This document shows, piece by piece, positions 8,149 to 15,585 of a stretch of DNA of 64,000 nt; the stretch's first letter is position 1; each line of letters opens with the position of its first letter. The position numbers and the translations under genes are program-made. The notes beneath the pieces were generated by a model. It was not told the origin of the DNA. It saw only the letters and a program-made list of their open reading frames with translations, and did no database searches. The stretch comes from an uncultured Cytophagales bacterium (GTDB lineage: Bacteria; Bacteroidota; Bacteroidia; Cytophagales; Cyclobacteriaceae). The stretch is taken from contig CAJXNP010000013.1 in assembly GCA_913057175.1 (NCBI GenBank), positions 124,001-188,000 of the forward strand, given 5' to 3'.

Positions 8149-10764
8149 TTACAGGTTTACCTCTTCCTTTTCTGAATTAAGTATTTCTTCAAGATCCTTA
8201 ACTATTTCTTTGGACTCGGTCAGTATATTGCTGACTTGTTCTTTTACATTTTCCGAATCAATTTTATCCGAAATACTCAATTCAAGTTTTTTTAAATTAT
8301 CTGCCAGATTTTCAAAACCCATATGACGGGTTGATGGAATGATCTTATGTGCAAAGGCTTTTAAGTTTTCATATTTTCCATCATTCAGGTCTTTTTGGAA
8401 TTCTGAAATGGCATTGGTCAGGTTTTTATAATATATGTTTGTCATGCTTAGAGCAAGGCTTTTGTCATTTTGAAAAAGATCAATCACCTGGCTTAAGTCT
8501 TTCTTGTTGTCACTAATATTATGCTTTTTCTTATCAGGTTTGCTTTCAGCAGGGAACTCATAAATTTCCTCTTCAAAACCAATCGTAATTTTGCTTAAAT
8601 AATTGTGTAAACAATCAAATAATTCTTTTTCTTGTATCGGCTTTAACAAAATGTTGTCCATGCCTGAGGCTATACATTTTTCCCTGACTTCACCGGTTGA
8701 GGTAGCTGTAGCGGCAATAATAGGTATTTCTGCTTGAAATTCTTCACGTAGTCGACGGCAGGTTTCAAAACCGTCCATCTCATTCATTTGCAGATCGAGC
8801 AAGACCAAATCAAAATGACCGGCACTAAATTTTTCAATTGCTTCATTGCCTGATTTTGCCGATTCATGTTGAATGTGATGCTTGCTGAAAATGCTTTCCA
8901 GTAACATCCTGTTATATTCCTCATCGTCCACAATTAATATTTTTGTTTCTGAAGGAAATATAAAATCAGGCTTTTGGTCAGCGTCTAAGAAATCTTTTTC
9001 GATTTTTTTGGTTGGAATGTAGGGTAGCTCAATCCTGAATTCCGTACCCTGGTCTCTCTCGCTTTCAACGATGATCGATCCTTTTTGCATTTCCACCAGT
9101 TTTTTGACTATGGCCAGACCTAAGCCGGTTCCACCATATTTTTTAGAAGTGTCAGAACTGACCTGATCAAATTCATTAAAAATGAGGTCCTGACTATTTA
9201 CATCAATTCCAATACCTGAATCAATCACCTGCAGGATGATATGTCTGAAATCATGATCGATCTTGATCTTAACAAATCCTTCTTCGGTAAATTTAATAGC
9301 ATTTCCCGCAAGATTAAAAAGGATTTGTCTGAACCGAACGGGATCTCCTTTTACACTCTGATTTTTCAGGTTGTCTCCAATCTCAAGGGAGAAATCGAGG
9401 TTTTTGTCAGATGCATTCTTATATAACGTGTCATAAACAATTTGAGCGCTTTCCTCAATTGAAAAAGCAATCTTTTCCAATTTGATCTTTCCTGCCTCAA
9501 TTTTGGCGAAATCAAGAATGTCATTTATAATTGAAAGTAAATGCCGGGACGCATTCTGAATGATGTTCAGTTGTTTTTTGCTTTGATCGTTCATGTCTGT
9601 CTGCACCAATTGTTCAGCAAAGCCCAATATTGCATTCATTGGGGTTCTGATTTCGTGGCTCATATTTGACAGGAAATCACTCTTAGCCTTGGCGAGATCT
9701 TCGGCTTTATTTTTTGCTACCTCCAGCTGTTTTCGAATTCTCTGATTGACTTTGATGTCATTCATAACAATGAACACCAGGATCAGAAAAAGCATGGAAA
9801 AAATCGAACCTACTATTTTGATCAGGTTAGTAATTTTAAGAAAGAAAAATGATGCTTCTTCCGCCTGACTGACATCGAGCTGCGAGAAATGATTTTGCAG
9901 GATCACGACTTCTTCCTGGATTTTTTGCGCTATGGCTTTATCCCTTCTTGTGAGTATGAGTTCGGCGACAGTAAGTTCCCGGTCGATTTTTTCTTCGCGT
10001 GTCTTTATTTCTGCAAGTGAAGTTTGAATTTCCTTTGTAATGTCTTCCTTTTTTAATGTATCAATGATATTTGATAATGTGTCTTTAGCTGCGATCAACG
10101 TGTCAAGTTGCCTTGCTTTTTCAGCTATTTCCTCTCCCTCAGCGATGGCTTCTTCCTCGCTTTTCTTTCCCGTACCAAAAAGTCGTTTGAAAAACCCCTG
10201 TTTATCTTTTTCTTCCGTCTGTTCTTCCACATTGCTAATCTCTTTCTCTTTTTGGTCGATTTCCCTGGTAAGATTGGCTTCAGCTTTTTCAACAGCTTGC
10301 TCAAGGGAGTCAAACACAGCATTTTTTCGCTCAAGAGACTGGACTTTTGTAAGAACTTCCTCGTAAACATCAACTCTTTTCTGATCTTGCTTTAACCGGA
10401 TGAGTCGTTTTTGAATGTCTGTTTTTTTCTGTAGAAGTTGTTCAATGGAATCCAGGTGAAGTGAGAAAAACTCGTCATCATTTGATAACTCATTTAATTC
10501 AGTCAGAATATTTTCTGTTTCCTCAATATTGGAATAGAATGAATGGAGATAGTTTTTCTCTCTAGTGATGGTGTAGATCCTGATACTGTTTTCTGCTTCT
10601 GAAATATGAAAAAGCATCTCCTGAAGATCTTCCTCCCGATGGTCAGGGGTAACCGTTTCTTCAATGGTAGTCATGAGGTTGGACAGTCCTATGTAGGATA
10701 TATATCCCACCAGACCGACCGCACAAATGGCCAGGACAAGTATGGTAATAAGTTTAACTTTCAC
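8149..10764 (-). CDS. Hybrid sensor histidine kinase with receiver and Hpt domains
   Basis: An 871-residue membrane kinase. TM1 lies at about residues 5-28. A long periplasmic coiled coil follows (about 40-305), with an unusual basic patch FFKRLFGTGKK near 191-201. TM2 lies at about 308-334. Then come HisKA with His370 in FLSNMSHEIRTPMNA, HATPase with N box LFNLAGNAIKF (482-492) and G boxes DSGIGI and GGTGLGLAI, a receiver domain with Asp657 in LVLLDLQMNEMDG, and an Hpt domain with His806 in LKAFAHKIIPSTRHMG. All phosphorelay residues are intact, so phosphate can pass His-Asp-His to the downstream NtrC-type regulator. The periplasmic sensor region is helical with no recognised ligand-binding fold, suggesting that it senses mechanical or protein-interaction cues. 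Confidence 0.95.
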   Translation of the reverse strand: MKVKLITILVLAICAVGLVGYISYIGLSNLMTTIEETVTPDHREEDLQEMLFHISEAENSIRIYTITREKNYLHSFYSNIEETENILTELNELSNDDEFFSLHLDSIEQLLQKKTDIQKRLIRLKQDQKRVDVYEEVLTKVQSLERKNAVFDSLEQAVEKAEANLTREIDQKEKEISNVEEQTEEKDKQGFFKRLFGTGKKSEEEAIAEGEEIAEKARQLDTLIAAKDTLSNIIDTLKKEDITKEIQTSLAEIKTREEKIDRELTVAELILTRRDKAIAQKIQEEVVILQNHFSQLDVSQAEEASFFFLKITNLIKIVGSIFSMLFLILVFIVMNDIKVNQRIRKQLEVAKNKAEDLAKAKSDFLSNMSHEIRTPMNAILGFAEQLVQTDMNDQSKKQLNIIQNASRHLLSIINDILDFAKIEAGKIKLEKIAFSIEESAQIVYDTLYKNASDKNLDFSLEIGDNLKNQSVKGDPVRFRQILFNLAGNAIKFTEEGFVKIKIDHDFRHIILQVIDSGIGIDVNSQDLIFNEFDQVSSDTSKKYGGTGLGLAIVKKLVEMQKGSIIVESERDQGTEFRIELPYIPTKKIEKDFLDADQKPDFIFPSETKILIVDDEEYNRMLLESIFSKHHIQHESAKSGNEAIEKFSAGHFDLVLLDLQMNEMDGFETCRRLREEFQAEIPIIAATATSTGEVREKCIASGMDNILLKPIQEKELFDCLHNYLSKITIGFEEEIYEFPAESKPDKKKHNISDNKKDLSQVIDLFQNDKSLALSMTNIYYKNLTNAISEFQKDLNDGKYENLKAFAHKIIPSTRHMGFENLADNLKKLELSISDKIDSENVKEQVSNILTESKEIVKDLEEILNSEKEEVNL

Positions 10765-10837
10765 TGTGTATACTGACTAATAATATTTCAATTTAACGAT
10801 TGTTCGTATCAAAATCTTAAGTTACTAACATTATTTT

Positions 10838-10872
10838 TTGTCAAATTGAAATGTTGTTTGTCAAATTGACAA
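10838..10872. promoter_or_regulatory. Repeated operator-like sites upstream of the hybrid kinase gene
   Basis: TTGTCAAATTGACAA at 10858-10872 is a perfect 15-base palindrome. A second copy of its first 12 bases (TTGTCAAATTGA) begins exactly 20 bases earlier at 10838. The motif matches the palindrome at 6675-6689 before the lipoprotein gene. Likely a binding site of the encoded regulator (inference). Confidence 0.5.
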
Positions 10873-10999
10873 CTTTTTTATTTTGAAACCAAGCTTATTG
10901 CTTTGTTTAAGCAAATGGAAAGGGTTTTTAAAACTGGTATGATTATTATCTCTATTCATGCGAAAACATAATTATTATTATTTTACTAGCCGCAAGCAA

Positions 11000-11030
11000 A
11001 ACCTGTTTGATAATTTGAACAGGTTTTTTT
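11000..11030 (+). terminator. Intrinsic terminator without an obvious upstream gene
   Basis: Perfect 8-base stem AACCTGTT (11000-11007) / AACAGGTT (11018-11025), a 10-base loop, then a T tract to 11030. On the plus strand nothing coding precedes it, so it may end a short untranslated RNA starting near 10880-10960. Confidence 0.7.
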
Positions 11031-11169
11031 ATATCTTCAGGCTACCTTCCTGGCTGCTTTCGGAATTACCTAATTTTCTTGTTCATCATTTCCTGTATGA
11101 AGTTACTTTTGGATTTGCTAACCTCCGCACAAATAATACGTAAGGTTAGGGAATTCTATATAGTCATTC

Positions 11170-12063
11170 ATGAACGCCAGAGGTTTCATCTATTTTATTA
11201 TTCCTTGTTTGATTTGGGGATCGACCTGGTATGTGATCAAGTTTCAGATCGGTGAAGTAGATCCCATGTTGTCTGTCGGTTATCGTTTTCTGATAGCTGG
11301 GATTTTAATTTTGCTTTATTGCCTGCTCAAAGGGCTTCCTTTAAAATTTAATTCCAGAGCCCATGTATTCATTGCTTTGCAGGGACTTTGCCTGTTTGGC
11401 TTCAATTATTGGTTTGTTTACATGGCTGAGGAGGAGCTTACCAGCGCATTGGTTGCGGTAGCATTTTCCACTTTGATTTTTATGAATATAATTTTTAACA
11501 GACTTATACTAAAGGGACCAATTGAAACAAAAGTGCTGGCAGGAGCCGCAATCGGGTTTACCGGCGTAGTGCTGCTGTTTAAAAATGAGCTGCAGTTTAA
11601 TTTTACTACAGAAAGTATCATTGCGATCATGTTTTGCTTTGCTTCTGTAGCGCTTGCCTCGATGGGTAATATTTTGTCTGCCCTCAATCAGAAAAACAAG
11701 ATTCCACTGATCCAAACCAATGCATTGGGAATGCTTTATGGATCAATAGCGATGATAATGTTTTCACTACTTTCCGGAAAGGATATCCGGTTTGATAGCC
11801 AATCACCATACGTGCTATCCTTGTCATACCTGGCAATATTTGGATCAGTAGTAGCATTTAGCGCTTATTTGAAAATGCTGGGTGAAATAGGTCCTGATAA
11901 AGCAGGTTATGTTATTTTAGTAGTACCTCTAGTTGCCTTATTGATCTCAACATTATTTGAAAACTATCATTGGAATAGTTATTCTGCGTCAGGAGCTATA
12001 CTTTTGATTATGGGCAACGCAATTACCTTGCGAAAAGCTCAGAAGAAAAAAGTGCCTGCTTAA
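11170..12063 (+). CDS. EamA/DMT-superfamily transporter
   Basis: A 297-residue protein with ten predicted helices formed by two EamA repeats (about residues 1-140 and 150-290). The opening GFIYFIIPCLIWGSTWYVIK and the second-repeat end GSVVAFSAYLKMLGEIGPDKAGYVILVVP are typical of the RhaT/EamA drug/metabolite transporter superfamily. Such proteins export amino acids, nucleosides or other small metabolites; the substrate cannot be read from sequence. It stands alone, divergent from the signalling operon and followed by the DUF4377/META lipoprotein gene after 149 bases. Confidence 0.88.
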   Translation: MNARGFIYFIIPCLIWGSTWYVIKFQIGEVDPMLSVGYRFLIAGILILLYCLLKGLPLKFNSRAHVFIALQGLCLFGFNYWFVYMAEEELTSALVAVAFSTLIFMNIIFNRLILKGPIETKVLAGAAIGFTGVVLLFKNELQFNFTTESIIAIMFCFASVALASMGNILSALNQKNKIPLIQTNALGMLYGSIAMIMFSLLSGKDIRFDSQSPYVLSLSYLAIFGSVVAFSAYLKMLGEIGPDKAGYVILVVPLVALLISTLFENYHWNSYSASGAILLIMGNAITLRKAQKKKVPA

Positions 12064-12212
12064 TTAATTCTCTCATATTGTCAGAAATATCGTAGAAGAT
12101 TATTAATGAAATGACATGTCCTGGAATCAGAGCTTATTAAATCCTTTATTTTTTTCGAATAAATTCCAACTTTTAATTAATTTGGTTAAGGGAACTTATT
12201 TATCAGACCACT

Positions 12213-12878
12213 ATGAAACACATTCTACTAATAGCCATTTTACTTCTTTCAATTTCTTGTACAAGAAAATTCTATGTGGCTCCGGAAATGGCAGAGTGCG
12301 CCGTTGGAACGAACTCATCATGCTACCTGATCAAAAACAGGTTGGATGACAACTGGATCATGATTGCCGAAGACATTAAAGGCTTTGAGCTTGAGAGGGG
12401 ATATATTTATAAACTCAAGGTTAAGAAAATAAAGGAGATTGATGATTTTGGACAATTGAGATCAGCTTACAGTTTATTAGAAGTAATATCAAAAGATGAG
12501 TATCAGGGAAGATCAGCTATGGCACAACAGCAGGATGCAACAAGCACAGAATATGATCTGATTGAAATTGTTGAAAACGATGATAATCTCGACATTCCTG
12601 TGGAAGACCTGGTCATTCAGATCGACAGACAGGAGCAGCAGATCACCGGAAGTGGAGGTTGTAATAATTTCTTTGGAAAGCTTATCATCAATGATGACAA
12701 TTCGATTGAAATTGGTCCTTTGGGATCTACCAGGAAATTCTGTGCAAAAAAGGAAGTTAACCAGTTTGAAGACAAGTATCTTCAACTACTTCAAAATATG
12801 CAAACTGTTGAGGTGAGTGATGATGAAATTATCTTTAAAGCATCTGTTGGGACTTACATTATCTACCAGGAAAAATAA
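12213..12878 (+). CDS. DUF4377/META-domain lipoprotein
   Basis: A 221-residue probable lipoprotein (MKHILLIAILLLSISC, with Cys16 as the anchor). The N-terminal half resembles DUF4377, a small beta domain describing 'ligand plus residual' lipoproteins. The C-terminal half is a META (HslJ-like) domain, recognised by GSGGCNNFFGKL near residue 147, then IEIGPLGSTRKFCAKKEVNQFEDKYLQLL, where the T-R-x-x-C and E-x-x-[FY] pattern is characteristic. META proteins such as HslJ are linked to heat and novobiocin resistance, but the mechanism is unknown. Probably envelope-located. Confidence 0.75.
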   Translation: MKHILLIAILLLSISCTRKFYVAPEMAECAVGTNSSCYLIKNRLDDNWIMIAEDIKGFELERGYIYKLKVKKIKEIDDFGQLRSAYSLLEVISKDEYQGRSAMAQQQDATSTEYDLIEIVENDDNLDIPVEDLVIQIDRQEQQITGSGGCNNFFGKLIINDDNSIEIGPLGSTRKFCAKKEVNQFEDKYLQLLQNMQTVEVSDDEIIFKASVGTYIIYQEK

Positions 12879-12988
12879 ATTCACAAAACCTTTATTAACC
12901 TTATTGGTTCTACCCTAAAACCTTTATATTTTACGGTTGAATAAACTATTAAAGAACGAATTAAACTATCTAAACCAAACAATTAATC

Positions 12989-13822
12989 ATGGACGAATCA
13001 ATCGATCAAGTTAACAAGTATTCAGAAATTGCCTGGAATTATGTCGTTGAGTATGGCCCAAATTTAGTTGGTGGGATACTTTTCCTAATTATTGGGCTGT
13101 GGATTGCAAAGGCAATAACCAACGGTGTGGTGAACATCATGAAAAGAAGGGACATGGATCCGTCTCTTATTCCATTTTTGAAAACCCTCATTCATAATAT
13201 ACTCAGACTGCTGGTTGTCATCAGTGTGATGGGAATGATTGGCATAGAAATGACCTCTTTTATTGCAATTATTGGTGCGGCTGGTTTGGCAATTGGTATG
13301 GCTTTATCAGGAACATTACAAAATTTTGCAGGAGGAGTAATGATCCTTTTATTTAAACCTTATAAAGTTGGAGATGTATTGGAGGCAAATGGATTCATAG
13401 GCTCGGTCAGCGAAATCCAGATCTTTAATACTATTATGAAAACCTGGGATAATAAAACCATCATCATTCCCAATGCGCAATTATCCAATAATTCAATGGT
13501 CAATTATTCAACTGAAGAAACCCGAAAAGTTGAATGGATTTTTGGAATTGGTTACGATGATGATATTGATAAGGCAAGAAAAGTCATCGAGACAACTGTC
13601 TTTAAAGATGAAAGGGTACTGGATGAGCCTGGTGAATATTTTATCAATGTTTCTGAACTGGCTGATAGTTCCGTAAACTTCAAGGTACGTGCGACAGTGA
13701 AAAGTGAAGATTATTGGGGTGTGTTGTTTGACATGACTGAAGCAGTGAAGAAAGAGTTTGATAAAAATGATATTTCTATTCCATTCCCACAAAGGGATGT
13801 TCATATGTTCCAGCAAAAATAA
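12989..13822 (+). CDS. Small-conductance mechanosensitive channel, MscS family
   Basis: A 277-residue MscS-type channel. It has three N-terminal helices, with the pore helix TM3 in FIAIIGAAGLAIGMALSGTLQNFAGG, where the Gly/Ala packing typical of MscS is visible. The beta domain follows (KPYKVGDVLEANGFIGSVSEIQIFNT, then IIIPNAQLSNNSMVNYS) and then the C-terminal alpha/beta cage ending in FPQRDVHMF. Homoheptamers open under membrane tension to release osmolytes on hypo-osmotic shock. The length matches E. coli MscS (286). The gene is followed by a branched hairpin that may terminate it. Confidence 0.94.
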   Translation: MDESIDQVNKYSEIAWNYVVEYGPNLVGGILFLIIGLWIAKAITNGVVNIMKRRDMDPSLIPFLKTLIHNILRLLVVISVMGMIGIEMTSFIAIIGAAGLAIGMALSGTLQNFAGGVMILLFKPYKVGDVLEANGFIGSVSEIQIFNTIMKTWDNKTIIIPNAQLSNNSMVNYSTEETRKVEWIFGIGYDDDIDKARKVIETTVFKDERVLDEPGEYFINVSELADSSVNFKVRATVKSEDYWGVLFDMTEAVKKEFDKNDISIPFPQRDVHMFQQK

Positions 13823-13834
13823 ACGATACGTTAG

Positions 13835-13894
13835 ACCATCAATTCTGAAGTTGTGGTTCACAAAACGAATTAACTGAAGAATTGATGGTTTTAT
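13835..13894 (+). terminator. Branched terminator-like hairpin after mscS
   Basis: Perfect 12-base arms ACCATCAATTCT (13835-13846) / AGAATTGATGGT (13878-13889) enclose a second small hairpin (TTGTG/CACAA at about 13851-13863) and are followed by TTTATGTTTTT. Confidence 0.6.
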
Positions 13895-14068
13895 GTTTTT
13901 GGTGTTTCGTTCAACAATTGCAGATATTCATTAATGAATTTATTTAGAAGTTTCAGGTAATGAATTTTTGTAAAAAGATCTTGTTGAATTTTTTTGTTTT
14001 GGATTTTAGTAAGATTTTTGTCAAATCAGAAAGTGAACTTTTTATTTAAATATTATATCCATTTTTCA

Positions 14069-14578
14069 ATGACAAAGTACTCATTACTTCTTTTTTGCAG
14101 CCTGATCCTCTCTCCATTTTGGACTTTTGCCCAGAAAGAACAATACCAGGGTTTGTTCTTATATCAATTCAGCAAGTATATAAAGTGGCCGGATTCATAT
14201 AATTCCGGCGATTTTGTGATTACAGTAATTGGAAATGAAAAATCTGTCAAAAGCATTAAAGACATGGCGGATGCTAAAAAGCAAACCCAGGGTATGAATA
14301 TCGTAGTTCAAACTCCGGATGCAGTAAATCAGATTGATCAACCACACATTATATTTATTGAAGAGTCTAAAACCGAAGTGCTCAGCTCCGTGATACAAAA
14401 AGTAGAAAACCAACCTGTCTTAATTGTAACTGAAGGTCCTGGATTGGCAGAGAAGGGATCTATCGTCAACTTCGTCATTAAAGATGGAAAAATGAGGTTT
14501 GAATTGAATAAAAATAAAGCGGAAAGCATCGGTTTGAAGGTTTCAAGCTCCCTTACTAGTCTGGCAATAATTATATAA
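14069..14578 (+). CDS. YfiR family protein (DUF4154), first copy
   Basis: A 169-residue exported protein starting at ATG 14069, which opens a signal peptide ending in TFAQ. A longer frame from 13994 would put 25 AT-rich codons before it. The YfiR/DUF4154 signature YQGLFLYQFSKYIKWPDS is followed by DFVITVIGN and by HIIFIEES, and the family's closing strand GLKVSSSLTSLAI is present. In Pseudomonas YfiR is a periplasmic inhibitor of the diguanylate cyclase YfiN. In Bacteroidota such genes usually sit beside TonB receptors or kinases. A second copy follows at 15032. A hairpin overlaps its stop codon. Confidence 0.88.
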   Translation: MTKYSLLLFCSLILSPFWTFAQKEQYQGLFLYQFSKYIKWPDSYNSGDFVITVIGNEKSVKSIKDMADAKKQTQGMNIVVQTPDAVNQIDQPHIIFIEESKTEVLSSVIQKVENQPVLIVTEGPGLAEKGSIVNFVIKDGKMRFELNKNKAESIGLKVSSSLTSLAIII

Positions 14579-14600
14579 AATATTAAATAGTTAATATTTT
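14577..14600 (+). terminator. Hairpin at the end of the first yfiR-like gene
   Basis: Perfect 10-base arms AAAATATTAA/TTAATATTTT around ATAG, starting inside the stop codon. All A/T, with the T run within the right arm. It may separate the two yfiR-like genes transcriptionally. Confidence 0.5.
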
Positions 14601-15031
14601 ATCCCAAGATTTATTTTCACTTTTCAAAGATTCACTTTGTTTTAGCATACAAATATTTGAAAAGCGCACCATGTAATTTTTTATTAGTTTGTTCTCGGAC
14701 CGAATGCAAGGCTATCCTGTCAAAAGTCAGTTTTGATATAATCTTTATTCAAGTTTGTCGGGAATATCGACAATCTTAACTGGTCAGATTTGATGTTGAT
14801 CTATATGATGAATTCAAAATTGAGAATCCCAAATGGGCTTATTGTCTAAATCACTATAAATTATCAAATGTTTTATTAATACCTGTTTTGTACTAATAAA
14901 TGACTTTTTTGTACTATTTATAGCTTGATCATTACCAACAGGCCAGTCCCCCCTTTTTTGAGCTACGTTCAAGTGGTTTTAAATTTGTCTTGTGATTTAA
15001 AATTGTTAACGAGAAAACCTTAAACGGAAAG
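14579..15031. other. 453-base leader region before the second yfiR-like gene
   Basis: No gene seen. It contains an imperfect palindrome (14751-14760 AAGTTTGTCG against 14768-14777 CGACAATCTT, one mismatch). It also contains a direct repeat TTTTGTACTA at 14886 and 14907 (21-base period) and a small hairpin TCAAAA/TTTTGA near 14720-14736. These look like control sites for the yfiR-tonB receptor operon. Confidence 0.5.
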
Positions 15032-15535
15032 ATGAAAAGAATTATTGGAGTAGTTGCATTACTTTTTGTGTTGAGCTATTCACATGCTCAGACAGAAAAA
15101 TATCAAAGTTTATTCATTTATAATTTCAGTAAATACATTCAATGGCCTGAAAATATGAACTCAGGTTCTTTTGTAATTGGGGTGTTAGGAAACTCTGAAG
15201 TATATGACCATTTACAGGAAATGGCCGAACTGAAAAAGAAAACCCAAAATATGGATATGGTTGTTAAGAGGTATGACAATGCCAGTGAAGTTGAAAAATG
15301 TCACATATTGTTTGTGTCTAAAAACCAATTAGAGAATTTGGGTAATCTGACAGCTTCCTCATTGACCTCTTCAACATTAATTATTACTGATAAACCGGGC
15401 ATGGCTCATCAAGGAGCCACGATCAATTTTATTCAGGAGAGTGGTAAGATCAAATTTGAATTAAACCAAACTAATGCTACTAAGCATGGGCTCAAAGTAG
15501 CAGGTTCACTGACCGCTTTGTCCATACCGGTATAG
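15032..15535 (+). CDS. YfiR family protein (DUF4154), second copy
   Basis: A 167-residue paralogue of the protein at 14069, with signal peptide ending in SHAQ. The same blocks appear in order: YQSLFIYNFSKYIQWPEN, SFVIGVLGNSEVYDHL, CHILFVSKNQ, GATINFIQESGKIKFELN and LKVAGSLTALS. The two copies are similar over their full length, pointing to tandem duplication followed by divergence. It lies 50 bases before the TonB-dependent receptor and shares its strand, so the pair is probably one operon. No diguanylate cyclase or kinase is adjacent, so the usual YfiN partner is missing here. Confidence 0.9.
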   Translation: MKRIIGVVALLFVLSYSHAQTEKYQSLFIYNFSKYIQWPENMNSGSFVIGVLGNSEVYDHLQEMAELKKKTQNMDMVVKRYDNASEVEKCHILFVSKNQLENLGNLTASSLTSSTLIITDKPGMAHQGATINFIQESGKIKFELNQTNATKHGLKVAGSLTALSIPV

Positions 15536-15585
15536 CGTAAAGTACAAACTAAACTAAGCAATCTAAAGGTTAAACATATCATGAA

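Larger units (their letters stand above)
10765..11169. other. Divergent control region between the kinase operon and the DMT exporter
   Basis: A 405-base gap. It holds the TTGTCA-type sites (10838-10850 and 10858-10872) and an isolated plus-strand terminator hairpin (11000-11030). No convincing gene is seen. A 61-codon frame running through the hairpin has composition typical of non-coding DNA. Confidence 0.6.

Noticed and set aside
10958-11143. 61-codon plus-strand frame before the DMT transporter
   Set aside because: It runs through the perfect terminator hairpin at 11000-11030 and has no recognisable protein-like pattern.
12116-12349. 77-codon plus-strand frame near the DUF4377 gene
   Set aside because: Overlaps the clear lipoprotein gene starting at 12213 in another frame, and has no protein-like pattern.
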